DNA of 64,000 bases from Kitagawia praeruptora (GCA_037693485.1 CM075348.1:3968001-4032000); one strand, 5' to 3'; positions 44,493-56,840 are shown, counted from the first letter of the stretch. Numbers and translations: made by a program. The notes: a model not told the origin generated them from the letters alone.

Positions 44493-45359
44493 TAGGGATG
44501 AGTAAAAATCCGAAAAAATCCGAATCCGAATCCGAATCCGCTAAAAACCGCTAAAAACCGATCCGTATAAAACCGATCCAAAACCGAAACCGAAAAATTA
44601 GAAACCGAAACCGAATCCGATTATGCGGTTTCGGTTTCTTGTCGGATCCGATCCGAAAAAACCCGAATCCGATCCGATTAAAATAAATTATATGTATATA
44701 TATATATATATAATTAATAAATACACATATTTTTTGAAATATATTTGCTTAAGTTAGCTATTTTGATGTGCAAATAGTTAAGAAACATTTAAATGAAATG
44801 GACAGAAGGTGTTATTCTTCGGATGTCCAGTCACTGTCTGCTGAATAGATTTGTTCATTTGAAATTAAAAAGCTCATTAGAACATTTTATCAAGGCTAAG
44901 ATTTAATATATATTTTTTAACATTTTGAAGGTTTTTAATATTTCACCTCTAGGTGTTGCAACAACACCAAGTAAGCATAGCTTCATTCTCTTATAAATTA
45001 TCATATTTATTATAATCAACTCTCTGAGTTTCTGACCTCTAGATTTGGCTAACTTTTGTTGCTAAATTTTTATAAAAAAGGGTCCCAAGGTTTGGCATTA
45101 TCATTTGACCACTAGTAGAATTTTTGCTTTCAATTTTTGCCAGATTTTTGTTTTCATAAATTCAGGATCAAAATTTACTATGTATTCGGGTTTAAAACCG
45201 AAACCGAACCGATTGCATCCGATCCGACAATTTTGAATCCGAAACCGAACCGCCGGTTTCGGTTGCGGTTTCGGTTTTAGATTTCAGAACCCGAAGAATT
45301 TCGGTTTCGGTTTCGGTTTTACCATAAATCCGATCCGATCCGATCCGTGCTCTCCCCTA
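44493..45359. mobile_element. Non-autonomous hAT element
   Basis: It begins TAGGGATGAG and ends CTCTCCCCTA, imperfect inverted ends of the hAT type (TAGGGGTGAG-like). It is flanked by a perfect 8-bp target duplication ACCTTATT (44485-44492 and 45360-45367). Inside each end are arrays of ccgaatccga/ccgaaaccga and their complements, typical of plant non-autonomous hATs. 867 bp, no transposase ORF. It landed in the SIRE LTR, so it is younger than that insertion. Confidence 0.93.
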
Positions 45360-45699
45360 ACCTTATTTGCAGTAAGTAGGCTGTATCCATGTTCTATAAG
45401 GACACAGCCTCACTTCATAACTTAGTAACTTTTTGTGAGTCAAGTTTTTCATACACTGTAAGCTATATCTCTCTGAGAAAAACGAAGCTGAGAATACTAC
45501 CATTTGTATTCACAGATTGTAGCAACCTTTATCTAATAATACATTAGTTTAAAGTGATATTGTGTCTTGTGTTGTTTCTTTATCCGCACCTAGACTTCTA
45601 CACACACAGGCACTTATCTGCTACATAGACTCAATCCAAGAAAAGCTCAAGAATCCATTCACCCCCCCCTCTGTATTCTTTTACCGTATTCAATACTCA

Positions 45700-46356
45700 A
45701 TAGATAAAGGGAGAGCTACGTGGGGGAATATATCGTCTGATTAGTACGTGGCTAGAACGTACTGGAACTTCAAAAATCTGGTTGTCTCGTGCACGAGGGA
45801 AGAGTGACTTGAAGGATACTGCTGCGGTTGTATTGTCTTCCAGTCTAGACGATGGTGCAAAGACTGCTGGGATGGATGCTTGGTCGAAGGGCTTCCACGA
45901 TATCAACGAGTAGTTGGTGTGTTGCAGCTGCATATGGGCATCGATCAACACGAATCAAGTGAGCAGTGAACCATGCAACAGATTGATTTGTTTGATATGC
46001 AGTTGGGGAGTAAATGAAAGATCGATGGTCACACTTGTGTGTGTGATGGTCACACTTGCGTGTGTGATGGACTACATATGGGATTGGCCGACGTGAATCA
46101 AGTGAGTATGTGTGTATACAACAGATTGTTTCACATGTATGTAGTTGGACAAATAGAGGTCAATGGTATACTTGTGCGTATAGCAAGTGGGCATTCGAGA
46201 ATGAATGTGCAAACTAGGGTATAGTTTGGAGTCTTGGACTCGGGGGGAGTATTGTCGTAGGGAATGATACGGATCAAGGAAAAGTTGGAGTTGTGCCAAC
46301 AGGGCGCAAGTATGGAGTGCAAGTGAAGAGCTGTGAGTTTGGAAAGAGGGGGAGAT
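45700..46356 (+). mobile_element. Internal tail of a second Copia-like element, coding capacity lost
   Basis: Non-coding sequence ending in the polypurine tract aaagagggggagat directly before the LTR at 46357. It contains a 20-bp-scale tandem repeat of gatggtcacacttg (about 46022-46068). No gag or pol frames are present. Confidence 0.55.
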
Positions 46357-47041
46357 TGTTAGGCTGCCGATTTTATTGTTAGGCAGCTGATTTTTTTTTC
46401 TTTGTCAAACTCATGCCACCAACCCCTCATGCCACCAACCCCCCCACCTACTAACTCCCCTCCTATAAATACCTCATCCCCCTTCATTAGTTATTACACC
46501 AAAATTCTCTATTCTCTCTCTATATAGCTGCTAGATAATCCGTCTAGTAGAAAAGCCGGTTTAGCCCGCTTTCAGGAAGTGTCGGGATAGAAGGTCCTCG
46601 TGCCTAAACTATTCCTTAGGTATTTGGGTCTGACTGCAGCCATCGAAGGTGGTCCCGCTGCAGGGGTCTTTCTATCAGGTTGTGTGACACTATCCGGGTT
46701 GGGAGAGAGAGAGAAGGAAAGGTTGTCGGGAAACAGTGATAGGGGGAGGTTTTAAGATAAACACTTCAGTGAGTTGGGGATATACATAATAGGTATTGTA
46801 TGGCTGAATTTTTGTATGAAATTCAAGGGGCCGGATACCCGGATATTGTAATCTCTTTTATCTAGTGTGAAGTTGTTGCTCTTGTGGATGTAGGCTGGGC
46901 CGAACCACGTTAAATCTCTTGTCTCTTTTACTGTATTGTTGGTTTGTTGTTTCATTACTATCACGTATATTTGTGGGATCTAAGCGCACATATTTATCAA
47001 ATCGCTTCTGCATTCGCAGGGAATCGGGCAGATTCCTAACA
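46357..47041 (+). repeat. 3' LTR (TGTTAGG...CCTAACA)
   Basis: A 685-bp LTR with perfect 7-bp inverted ends, preceded by a polypurine tract. A TATA box (cctataaatacc, about 46463) is followed by a TSS-like region and a 94-bp structured block (46527-46620) that recurs in the unrelated LTR at 57601-58874. Confidence 0.85.
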
Positions 47042-48445
47042 CAAATTGCACCCTTTTAATCCAATACCTTAAAGTTGGCCGTTATCTTGCAAACGTTGAT
47101 GGTAAACAAGAGAAATGAAAGCATCTATATGCCTTTGGTACATGTTAAAACATCCCTAATCAAAAACAAAAACACAAAATCTGGTAGTTTGATATCCCAA
47201 AAATTAGCTAGCTTTGATGCTGTATACTAATAAAACTATTTTTCTCTCATACATGTCTCTGATTGAAGTCAAACCTGGTCAATTTTAATTACTCCCTCTT
47301 TTTTTGAATATTTGCCTTCAGATTTTTTCACACAAATTTTAAGATGCTTTGACCACATAGTTAAAAATGTTTTTTTTCTGAAAATCTTGAATAAAAAAAT
47401 TGAAAGTCAAAAGGAAAATATTCAAAAATAGAGGGAATAGTAAAAAAAATGAACGAAAAGAAATCATGTAGAATTTCTATGAGAAATTATCAAAAATACT
47501 AATATTTACAAAAATATTGTTTGCAACTTGTTTTTATGTTTTTCTAAATAAGTAATTGAATATGCTTTTGGTTGCGCAGCACACTGAAAGCAATTGATTT
47601 TGGTTGCAAACCGTATCTTCACAAATTATTTTTAAAAAAAAACATATTTTTGCAATTATTTCAGATTAATCATATTTTTACAAAAATAAAAATATTTTTT
47701 TGTAAAAAAAATTCTATTATGGATATTTTTGAAAACAATTACTCAATTTCTAATTTATTTAGCCATCCAACATTTAATATGTAAATTGTAATTGATCTTG
47801 GACCCAAAAAAGCGTTACAAAACCAGACTTCGTTCATTTTTTGGAAATATATTTTTTGAATATTATGATAATTGTTGGTATTCAGAAAGTTTTTTTTTCT
47901 TTTTGTGTAAGGAGAATTTAATATTCTTTTGAGAGAGGACTTTTCTGAGAAAAGTCACAATTTTCCCTTTCGAAATGTAAACATATTTTCTGAAATAGTT
48001 TCTTTCCTTTTTATTTCATAATTAAAAAAATTATCCAAAAAAGTTTTACCAAAATTATTTTCAAAAAAGATATAACATGAATATATTGTTTAGGAGAACA
48101 AGATTATAAAAAGTAAAATTATTTTTCTACAAACAAATTTAAAATACTTTTCATGGTAATTGGGTTTAAACCCGAATACCCGATCAAAGACTGTAAAAAG
48201 CCCGGGTTTTTCCCAATGAGATTGTGATTTGGAGGTTTTCCTATTCGGATTGTGATTGTGAATGGTACGTGTTCATCACGGTTTGCGTGTATATATATAG
48301 TATATACATGAGGGGAGGGGTAATAATATTAATAATCTTCTTCTCAAACGCATAATCTCTCCCATAATCTCTCTCTCATAAAATCTCTCTCACTCCTCTC
48401 TACTTTCTCTCTCTGTGATAAAATCTCTCTCTGATTGAATTGTGA
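47042..48445. other. Upstream region of the NAC gene, with a MITE
   Basis: AT-rich. It holds one Stowaway-like MITE (47292-47437). A TATA-like stretch (gtatatatatagtatata, about 48288-48305) and a ctctct-rich leader (48355-48430) precede the NAC start. No other gene. Confidence 0.5.
47292..47437. mobile_element. Stowaway-like MITE
   Basis: Inverted ends CTCCCTCTTTTTTTGAATAT and TTCCCTCTATTTTTGAATAT (the latter read on the minus strand), 146 bp, flanked by TA on both sides as expected for mariner-type insertion. Confidence 0.75.
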
Positions 48446-49882
48446 ATGGTGATGGCTAAATTACCTCCTGGATTCCGGTTCTGTCCTACTGATGAAGAGC
48501 TTATTATTGAATATTTGAAGCCCAAGGTTCTTGGAGACAACTGGTGCAATTTTATCCAAACCGTGAAACTGTATGGCCCTAAATCTCCATGGCAACTCTT
48601 TGATGTGAACAACGATAAATCTTGGACTGATTCTCCTCAAAGTACATTAAAGGAGAAGTACTTGTACGTGTTTACTAAGCTATCTAAATTACGTTGTTCA
48701 GAGAGTAATAAGGGGAGCGTTAGAGAGAATACGAGGAAGAAGGCTGGCTGCGGAACCTGGAAAGGAGAAACGAGGAAACCGATCAAGGATCAGAAGGATA
48801 ATGTTGTCATTGGGGAGCAACGAATGCTTGTGTTTGTGATTAACAACGTTGGGGATCAGTTTGATCTTGAGAAGGCAGGGCACTTTAGGATGCATGAATA
48901 CTCGTTATCTGGGGTCAATAAGGGCCTTAAATCTGCTGATGGTGATGATATTGTTCTCTGTAAGATCACGTTCAGTTCTTCTAAGCAACCTGTTTTTAAA
49001 TTGGATTCCAAAAGTACTCATTCTGGTCCTTATCTCATCAACAAGTGTGGTAAGGGTCAAGACATAGAACAGAGCAAGAACGTTGAGAAAAGTACTGTTA
49101 GGGATAGTCTGGAGAGAACCATGAATTCAATATCAACAAGTGTGGATGAGATAAATAGCGATGTTGCTGAAAATATTGAGGTCAGTGAGTGTTTAACTGC
49201 AGAAAGTGCCAATGTGTGTTTAACTGCAGAAAATTTGTTTGTGATGGATAGTGGTGTTGGTGATTCCAAGGATTATCTTGGTGCTGCTGATCAATTTGAT
49301 GATGGTTCACTAGAGTTAAATGAGTCTAGTTGGGATGCCAATTTTACTGATTCGTTCATTGCAGAAAATTTGTTTGTGATGGATAGTGGTGTTGGTGATT
49401 CCAAGGATTATCTTGGTGCTGCTGATCAATTTGATGATGGTTCACTAGAGTTAAATGAGTCTAGTTGGGATGCCAATTTTACTGATTCGTTCATGTTCAT
49501 TGCAGAAAATTTGTTTGTGATGGATAGTGGTGTTGGTGATTCCAAGGATTATCTTGGTGCTGCTGATCAATTTGATGATGGTTCACTAGAGTTAAATGAG
49601 TCTAGTTGGGATGCCAATTTTACTGATTCGTTCATGTTCATTGCAGAAAATTTGTTTGTGATGGATAGTGGTGTTGGTGATTCCAAGGATTATCTTGGTG
49701 CTGCTGATCAATTTGATGATGGTTCACTAGAGTTAAATGAGTCTGGCTGGGATGCCAGTTTTACAGGTTCGTTCATGGCCTTGCTGAATTCCGAAGAGGG
49801 GGAAGTTGAGGATATCAGCCAGCTTGGAAAGAGAAAAATCGAAGAGGAGAGTTTTTGTAGGAGTAAAAAGATGTGTTTTTGA
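48446..49882 (+). CDS. NAC-domain transcription factor, intronless, with acidic repeats
   Basis: 478 residues from an ATG (MVMAKLPPGFRFCPTDEEL). NAC subdomains are recognisable: A (LPPGFRFCPTDEELI, residues 5-19), B around WQLFDVNND, C around YLYVFTKLSK and KAGCGTWKGE, D/E around FRMHEYSL (about 150). The central NAC part is divergent (FTKLSKLRCSES instead of the usual FF...Y/KYP-type core), and most NAC genes have introns in this domain, so it may be a retrocopy or a divergent lineage. From residue about 261 there are four tandem copies of a 45-47-residue acidic unit (AENLFVMDSG, then QFDDGSLELNESSWDANF), rich in D/E with F, W and L, a profile typical of activation domains. The end is basic (GKRKIEEE, then KKMCF). 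No membrane segment. The leader is CT-rich. Likely nuclear; target unknown. Confidence 0.85.
   Translation: MVMAKLPPGFRFCPTDEELIIEYLKPKVLGDNWCNFIQTVKLYGPKSPWQLFDVNNDKSWTDSPQSTLKEKYLYVFTKLSKLRCSESNKGSVRENTRKKAGCGTWKGETRKPIKDQKDNVVIGEQRMLVFVINNVGDQFDLEKAGHFRMHEYSLSGVNKGLKSADGDDIVLCKITFSSSKQPVFKLDSKSTHSGPYLINKCGKGQDIEQSKNVEKSTVRDSLERTMNSISTSVDEINSDVAENIEVSECLTAESANVCLTAENLFVMDSGVGDSKDYLGAADQFDDGSLELNESSWDANFTDSFIAENLFVMDSGVGDSKDYLGAADQFDDGSLELNESSWDANFTDSFMFIAENLFVMDSGVGDSKDYLGAADQFDDGSLELNESSWDANFTDSFMFIAENLFVMDSGVGDSKDYLGAADQFDDGSLELNESGWDASFTGSFMALLNSEEGEVEDISQLGKRKIEEESFCRSKKMCF
49226..49783 (+). repeat. Four tandem repeats within the NAC coding sequence
   Basis: Units start at 49226, 49361, 49502 and 49643 (offsets 135, 141, 141; all multiples of three, so the frame is kept). 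Units 1-3 are virtually identical at the DNA level. Unit 4 differs at a few positions near its end (ggctgg, ccagttttacagg). The 6-bp length difference is an extra atgttc at the unit boundary. Confidence 0.95.
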
Positions 49883-49885
49883 TCA

Positions 49886-50931
49886 TTGTTAGCTATAGCT
49901 TCGGATGTATGCATTCTAATGATCTGTTATCAACTACGATCTCCTAGTTCTTTTTAGTCGTGTTTGTTCAGTTGATAGGTTTTTCCTGCATATGTATAAA
50001 ATTGACACATTATGTAAGGCAAAAGAAAAGATGTACAAATATTCTGGAAATATTTTGGATTTTTAACTATATGTATGCTTGCCTGGTATTTGCTGCTGCA
50101 AACTTTTGGGACTACTGTTTCATTTTTTATTTTTTTTTGGGCTAAATTTTGGGATTAGTGTTTCATAATCTGTGCTAAACACACAAAAAATTAACTACAC
50201 ACATGCTGGTAATAGAAAAGTTAAGTTCTTTATTGTTAAAGGATTTAATACTTACAAAAATTTCTGCAACACAAACATTAAAGACTGTTCATTACTTGCT
50301 TGTAAGACAAAAATTGGAGTAAGATAGTAACAAAAGACTGGTATTGGCGAAGAATCCCCTGGGAGCACAAAATGTACCCTTTCAAGTAGTAGTCTCTGTT
50401 TTTCTTTATTGGCCAATGTGGTTATTTTGAATTGTTTGCACATGATGCAGTACAAAAGTTGGTCATTGTCATATTGATATCTCGTAATTATTTGCATTTG
50501 TATCTATTAATTCAACTTGTAGTTCAATATTCGAAGCCTTTTTTGGAATCCATTAATTCTTCATTAGTGATATCTAGGAAGAAAAAAGAAGTTTTCTGGC
50601 CAAGAAGAGAACATTACAAGCACGCGAGAAGGCTGATAACTCGAAACAAAATGTCCAGATCCCCTTATGGTCACGAATCTCAAATTTTCATACTCAACTG
50701 CATATCCTCCCACAAACAAATTCTTTAAAGAAATTAAACAATTTTTGACTATAGATGAAAGTGAAACTTTGTTAAAAAACTAAGACTTATGTTAGTGGTG
50801 GTCTTGAAACTCGATTTGAGTTAGATCACAAGCCACAATGTGATAGTGTAGATTCGTATGTGTTCATCTACTTGAGAAGATCTCAGTTCATATTTTACGT
50901 TCACCAATGTTATGCTGCTCTTTCTCTGATC
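49886..50931. other. Intergenic, nothing recognised
   Basis: It separates the convergent NAC gene and APC2 pseudogene and must hold any 3' regions. No coding sequence or transposon ends seen. Confidence 0.5.
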
Positions 50932-53900
50932 TCAGTACATTCCATCTCTGATTTCTAATGTCTCTTCTGCAACAAGACCAGATAGGAAGCTTTGCAGTTG
51001 CTGAAGTGATTTGTCATAAGTGGGATCAGCTATGCAAAACATCTGGACAAACAAATAATATAACAGTGACTTATTTGTATTAGTACTTGGGTGATTCATA
51101 CCTAAATCATTGTACAACTGGGTGTCAAGTTAAAAGTTTATACCTTGAGAGTATTGTGGATACGATCCACGGCCATGCTTCCAAAATTGGTCAGCATCCC
51201 AGTAATAAATTTCTAGAGTCCAAAACCAAATTGCAGTCAGAATTATAGGTGAGAAGTTGGATTACTACATATTGTGAAAAAACTGGAAATAAATGCTAAC
51301 AAAGCCAAGTCGCAGTGTTCAATATAAAAAATATTTTCCTTCACATTCAAAATACCCATAAGTCCATAACCAGTGAACAGTGAACAAGTTACATAGTAGT
51401 ATATTGAAAAGTTGAATTTTGAATACCCCCATTATCAGAGATTAATAATAGCTAACAGGTGTACATGCGTGACATACCTCATACACCATCATTTCTTTAC
51501 GTAATTGATCCACAACTGAGGCCACAGACCTATCTCCATCCTCGTCAGCAGCCAGCTCCTTACAATTTCCACTATTGATACCAGTCTTGCCATTGTCTAC
51601 CATGTCATCGACCAGGTTGAATACATGGTCACTAGAATCAGTTTCGAAGGACTCCGCCAGAATTCCCTAATCGACAGAAATAACGTCCAATTTAGGAATT
51701 TATTGAGACTTTAATTACCAATATGGCATTAAAGGACATGGGTCAATTTGTCCTTTTGAAAGGAAATGATGACTTCATTTAAAATTTTGCCCATTCTAAT
51801 GTCATAAAACGACAAAAACTAAGACAGAAATTTATTGATTGAGTTCACAAATGCAAAAACCTGTTAATTTAAATGTTTAAAAATGTACATCTGCCCTGGC
51901 CCCTGGAAGATGACCAGAATCCATATCAATATACAAAACTTCCAAATACATATGACATTTAAATAGTGCCAACTAACACTGAGAAAAATGAAGGACATCC
52001 AAAAACTTACCTTGCTCATCCAAAAACTAACTCTCCTAATAAGCACATCTACGGGTACCCCAATAGCAGCTGCAAGATCCTTTGCGGTCCAACTGAAGAA
52101 AAAATTCATATTATGATTACCATGTCAAGCCCCAATAAGCCAAAAAAAAAAAGAAAAAAAGAAGCAATTTCTTGATACATGTAATATGGTACTGTGATTA
52201 GCAAACCTTGTCTGTTCTTGAAATTTCATAATGATCGAAGCATTTATAGGGGTGACCGTGAACTGAACCACTCTATCTTCAAATTGCAACTCCAACTATA
52301 TTTTTTATAAAAGAAAATTTGATAAACTAAATACTTTCAACACCAAGTAGTAGGGAGTCGCATTTTTGAAAAAACAAAAGCACCTAACCTTGACGGTACC
52401 AAGATTTTTCTTCCAAAGTAGCTTACGAGGGGTCTTAATCTCATTAAACCGTGTAGCATAATCATTTAGAAGCTTATCCACTGTCCCAGGTATGTTAAGG
52501 GCCACCTGCAATTTCACCACACGGTTTATTGAGCAAAACCATAGACCAAAGGATCGTTGTGAAAAGCGTGACTACACGCTTACTCACGTTTCGGAAGTAG
52601 GCACAAGATTTGCGAATCTGAACGTAGCAACACATTTACTAGCTTGAATGAACAATAATTTTAAGAGAGATAATTTGAGGGTGAATTTAAAATTAAAATT
52701 TTGCATCAAATTTACTGGCGTCAATGAACAATAATGCGCATTAACTATAAACGGTTAGAAATTTAAAACTAAACACATGCTTCAAATTACAATAAAATAT
52801 ACCTTTGAGAAGTTTCATGGATGCTGTAAAACCAAAACAGAAATATACGGCAGGAAGACAAGAGCTGCACTGTGAATATCTGTGAATCGAACTTGAGAGA
52901 GAAGTGCATGATGAAGCCTCAATATTAAAAACATCTCCAGTCAATTTTCACGTTATTCACTGTTTAGTGTTAACTTGAGGTATTCAAGGTATTTGAGATT
53001 GTCAAAATGTAAACTCATTATCATACCTGGATCGGTAGCCAAAAATTCGAAGATATGATTGTAGCATCAAACACATCCATAGGTATTTCATTTTCTCTAA
53101 TGTCAAAACCTGTCGCTCATAAAAAGGTATATAGAAATTTTCATGAATTCACTCATATGTATAAACGACTACCAATGATCAGGAAAATGTTTCCTTTTCA
53201 TACTTACCAATATAATTATGAAAAGAACTAAGTTTGGAAGGTACCTGATTGCAGTTTCTGTTTTATCGTTGCTTTTACGTTTGTGTTTGTTCTTTTAGAA
53301 TCAATTAAGTCATTGAGCATTATTTCACACTTCTGCATGCTGCTTCCTCCAAAATGTATCTGGAAACAACACACCAGAGCTAAACATAAGAATACAATAA
53401 GCTGAAACCAGCCAAACTTTAGATACCAGGATGAAGAGCACCAAGTAGAAATAACCACCATTAACAAGAATTCAAATCCCCAATTTAGTTAAACTGTTAA
53501 AGATCCCCTGACCTTGAGGAGTTCTAAAGTACGTATTTCAGAGTCAATGTCATAATCCGTTTTATTCAGAAGCTTTTCCACAAGCATGACACGGTACTCG
53601 TTAACTAGCTGATCCTTTGAACCAATAATACTAACAATCATCCCAAGTATATCAATTTTTCTTCTACACCTGCTACTCTTCAGTGGATCAGCCTCAACAG
53701 GATCAGGTTCCCATCTGAATGGAGTATTTAGTTATAATACTTGCTAGAGTCTAAAGTCAAGTAACAATTTTAATCATAAAGTCTGAAAATCGTGTAAACC
53801 AAAAAATAACAGCACATATACCGTTCAGCATCTATCCAAGCTTGCTTGTCATCAGTGCTTATTTCAACATCTAGACCAGCTTCATCTCTGTTTATTTCTT

Positions 53901-55471
53901 CAAGAAGGCTATCTCCAAGACTCCAACACTTCCAGGCCCACTGGTTCCATCAGTAAGCATTGTTACGATGCATTTAATAGTATCTTTCCTCCCTTTCAGA
54001 TATTCCCTTATTCGTTCGCCAACTGCTTCAAGGAATACACCAGCTGGGTCTATTGTCCTGAGTGCTCTCATAGTTAAAACATATTGCTGCAGTATATCAT
54101 TTGTAGAGGCACCTGCTGTAAGCAAACGATATCGCAGTGCTGAGATGAATGAATCTACCAGCTTTGAATTTTGCCCGTGTATTCAAGACATTGTTTCAAG
54201 TCTTCAATAGCTGCCGAGCTGTAATCCATAATTCCATAATCATTACTTGTAAATAAATGTTACCGGAAAGTATATAAGATTGGTAATATATGCGAACCAC
54301 GGTACTATTTTGGTTATGTTATGAGAGTAAACTATGTCATACTCCTAAGACAAGTACAGTAATGCACAGTATAAACAAAATGGAAACAAATAGTAAATGG
54401 AGTAAGTGGTTTAAGGAATGTAAAGTAATAAAAATTCACCAAACCCATAAACCAACATGTTCCCCAACTTTAAGTATATATCCTAATCTTTGTCTGAACT
54501 CAAAGTAAAATCAATAGGTGATATGCCAATATTGATACAACCAAGAAATTAGAGTCTAGATTTAGGTAAAAGATGACAATATATATGAATCACCTGTCGC
54601 GGTAGTCCACAATACTCAAAAAGTTTTGCTATTCTTAAATCTTGCAAGGTTTCATAAGCAAAATATTCCAATCGTAACTGCCATCTAACAAGCCCTTCAG
54701 ATGCAGCATCAGTACCAGGATAACATGAATTTGGATGAGATGCTAACAATGATCTCAAAATTGAAGAATGTTGCCCATTGCTAACAGTATCACCAAGATA
54801 AGCAAGAAGTGCCTGCAAGAACTGGAGAGGCACAGCCTGAGTTATACCATCACTGTTAGAAGTCATTCTCCATAACATTGATTAAATGACATTTGACAAC
54901 ACTCACGAAGAAAAAGCAAGCATATAAAGATAATGGGCAATTCAGCATTACTTTCTCTACATATATATTTTTAGTTGGCATTACCAAATGCCAAAGCGAG
55001 AGCACACATCCCAGTCATCACATAAAACATTAAAATCTTGCCCTAGCCTTAAAAAGTGGTTTTGCAGTTTAATCAAGCTTATTACTTAGATGAATCTCAC
55101 ACTTTGTTCCTTATGACGGTTTGTTCCTTATGACGGTTCCTTCAAATTAAGTTATAACTTGGTTATGACGGTTACTTCAGATTTGGCTTGTAATTTCTCC
55201 CCATCAAATGATAATGACAGCGCTTGAAATATACATGATCACGAAAAATATAAATATCGTCATCAAGGTTCTTTGTGGTCCATGTCTATGAATTTTTCAT
55301 TAGCATTTGTCACATTGATAATACTGAAATCATGATGGGAACAAAAGGGTATCCAAAGCAAATAATGAAAGCATTACACAGAAGAGTTATACCTGTATCC
55401 AAATTCCAACCTTTAATGGCCTCCAAAACAGAACCCCTATAGTCATCCCCAGCCAACTCATTAACTTTAGC
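50932..55471 (-). pseudogene. APC2: APC2 (anaphase-promoting complex cullin subunit), 5'-truncated and frameshifted
   Basis: Twelve exons with GT-AG borders: 55393-55471, 54594-54836, 53822-54218, 53513-53714, 53245-53359, 53027-53109, 52389-52505, 52207-52295, 52011-52092, 51478-51666, 51144-51212 and 50932-51042. They encode the C-terminal two thirds of APC2, the cullin-like scaffold that holds APC11 in the cell-cycle ubiquitin ligase. Landmarks: RLEYFAYETLQDLRIAKLFE, RTIDPAGVFLEAVGE, VNEYRVMLVEKLLNKTDYDI, EIKTPRKLLWKKNLGTVK and the C-terminal winged helix SLQQLQSFLSGL. The N-terminal part (roughly 250-300 residues in the usual protein) is missing. Frame breaks: a 7-bp near-duplication near 55400, a 2-bp loss near 54613, a 1-bp loss near 54170 and one near 53930. 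The stop comes a few residues early (GMY). Exons 4-12 look clean, so decay is recent or selection lasted until lately. Confidence 0.93.
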
Positions 55472-55825
55472 CTGCAATCAACTTGATAAAATTGCTATGA
55501 GATTCTACAAGTAAGATATCAAGATACATCAAGTTAACCTGGTGTATGTATGCGTGGTTAGGATTTAGCACGCAAAATTCTATCGAAAAGTCTTATTAAT
55601 ACAATTAGTTAAATTTGGAAGTTATTAAAAATGGAAATTTTGGATATTTTAAAATTTTGGAAAGTGGAAATTTTGGATATTATAATTTAAAATATAAATT
55701 TAAAAAGAAAATTATAATTTTGAAAATTACAAATTAAAATTTAAAATTAACTGATGACCTAATTGAAATTGATACAAAGTTGAGGGATTAATTAGCTATT
55801 GAAAGATCTCTAGTTTGCTTAAGCA
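55472..55825. other. AT-rich spacer, nothing recognised
   Basis: The upstream APC2 exons should lie here but are not present. The sequence turns to AT-rich repeats by about 55580. Confidence 0.5.
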
Positions 55826-56840
55826 AAATAGAGATCTTTTGTAGTTTGTAGTTTGGTTAACCAAGCTATTCATAATCGTTAGATCTTCAACTCAAATTAA
55901 ATCATGACATGTCGAAAGGGTAAGCATCTGATGGTTTTTGAGATATGTATGCTCTTCCTGCAAGCAGTAAATGGCCCGTCTCAGTAGGGTGAAAACCATC
56001 GAAGAATGGTTTGAAAGATCTGAAATGGCACGGAGGCTGGTTTGGAATACATTGTCCTGCACCAATAGTTTCCGATATTTTACAACAGGGTTTTCAGTTT
56101 GGCCATAAGAGTTAAGTTTTTATTGATTTCACAATATTAAAAATTAGATAGGATAATATTTGTTTGGTTTTGATTTTGGTTTGGAATTTAAGAATTAAAG
56201 TTTTAATGAATTACCCGATGTTATTATAAAATCATTATTTTCAATCATTTATTTTCATTTTAATTTAACTAATTTAATATAAATTAATTAATGATATGCA
56301 TGGTTTAAAACTTATTTTATAGATTTTTAAAATAAACTTCTCGTAAACGGAATTCGAACCTTGAAATTTTAGTAAATTAATTTAATCATGTAATATATCT
56401 ACTCATTGGATCTAACGATTTTGAATTTTTTACTAAAAATCTAACGGTTCAAATGGATTAAACCGATCATCTTTTCCCCAAAGCTTGATTGGTGTGATAG
56501 ATGCTGCTTGCATAAGGTATAGAAGTGATGAAACAACAATTGGAAGTTGTCTACACTCTTCTCATTGTAGTGAAAACACTAAGAAGAGGAAGCTAAAATT
56601 TACTAAAATTTCAAGGTTCGAATTCGACATATTTTTTTAACCGTCAACGACATATTTAACTTAAAATTCTATAATATAAATTTTAAATCGTGCATATCAT
56701 TAACTAAATTTATATAAATTAATATAAAATAATATTAAAATAATTTTTATAAAATAATGATTATATAAAAACATAATTATAGCATTAAAAAATTATAACA
56801 TATTAAAAGAAACCCGTGCATCGCACGGGTTATAAGCTAG
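55826..56840 (+). mobile_element. Helitron-tailed block carrying a GDSL-lipase fragment
   Basis: The 3' end has the family signature: a perfect hairpin cccgtgcatcgcacggg (56813-56829), then ttataag and CTAG at 56837-56840. The base after it is G and not the usual T. The left portion (55826-55910, tagtttggttaaccaagctattcat) is the reverse complement of sequence at about 28230-28320. The exact 5' end is not found. Confidence 0.6.
55908..56080 (-). pseudogene. GDSL esterase/lipase C-terminal fragment
   Basis: On the minus strand an open segment of about 57 codons reads GAGQCIPNQPPC, then FFDGFHPTETGHLLLAGRAY and PSDAYPFDM. This is the C-terminal block of plant GDSL lipases, in which the Asp and His of the D-x-x-H motif (here DGFH) complete the catalytic triad. 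No other GDSL exon is nearby. It lies inside a Helitron-tailed block, antisense to it, consistent with exon capture. Confidence 0.8.

Larger units (their letters stand above)
35957..45699 (+). mobile_element. SIRE-type Copia retrotransposon, 5'-truncated
   Basis: Pol (reverse transcriptase and RNase H), a long third ORF, a polypurine tract and a 3' LTR follow in order. The 5' LTR, gag, protease and integrase are missing; homology begins between integrase and RT. The order pol, third ORF, LTR is characteristic of the SIRE/Agrovirus lineage of Copia. The 3' LTR is split by a hAT insertion. Confidence 0.85.
43524..45699 (+). repeat. Polypurine tract and 3' LTR of the SIRE-type element
   Basis: The tract tttgggggagat (43524-43535) immediately precedes TGTTAGTTAC, the LTR start at 43536. 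The LTR contains the attcgaga motif array (43820-44240) and a hAT insertion (44493-45359). It ends near 45699 (tactca); the 3' limit is uncertain. Without the hAT it would be about 1.3 kb. Confidence 0.7.
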
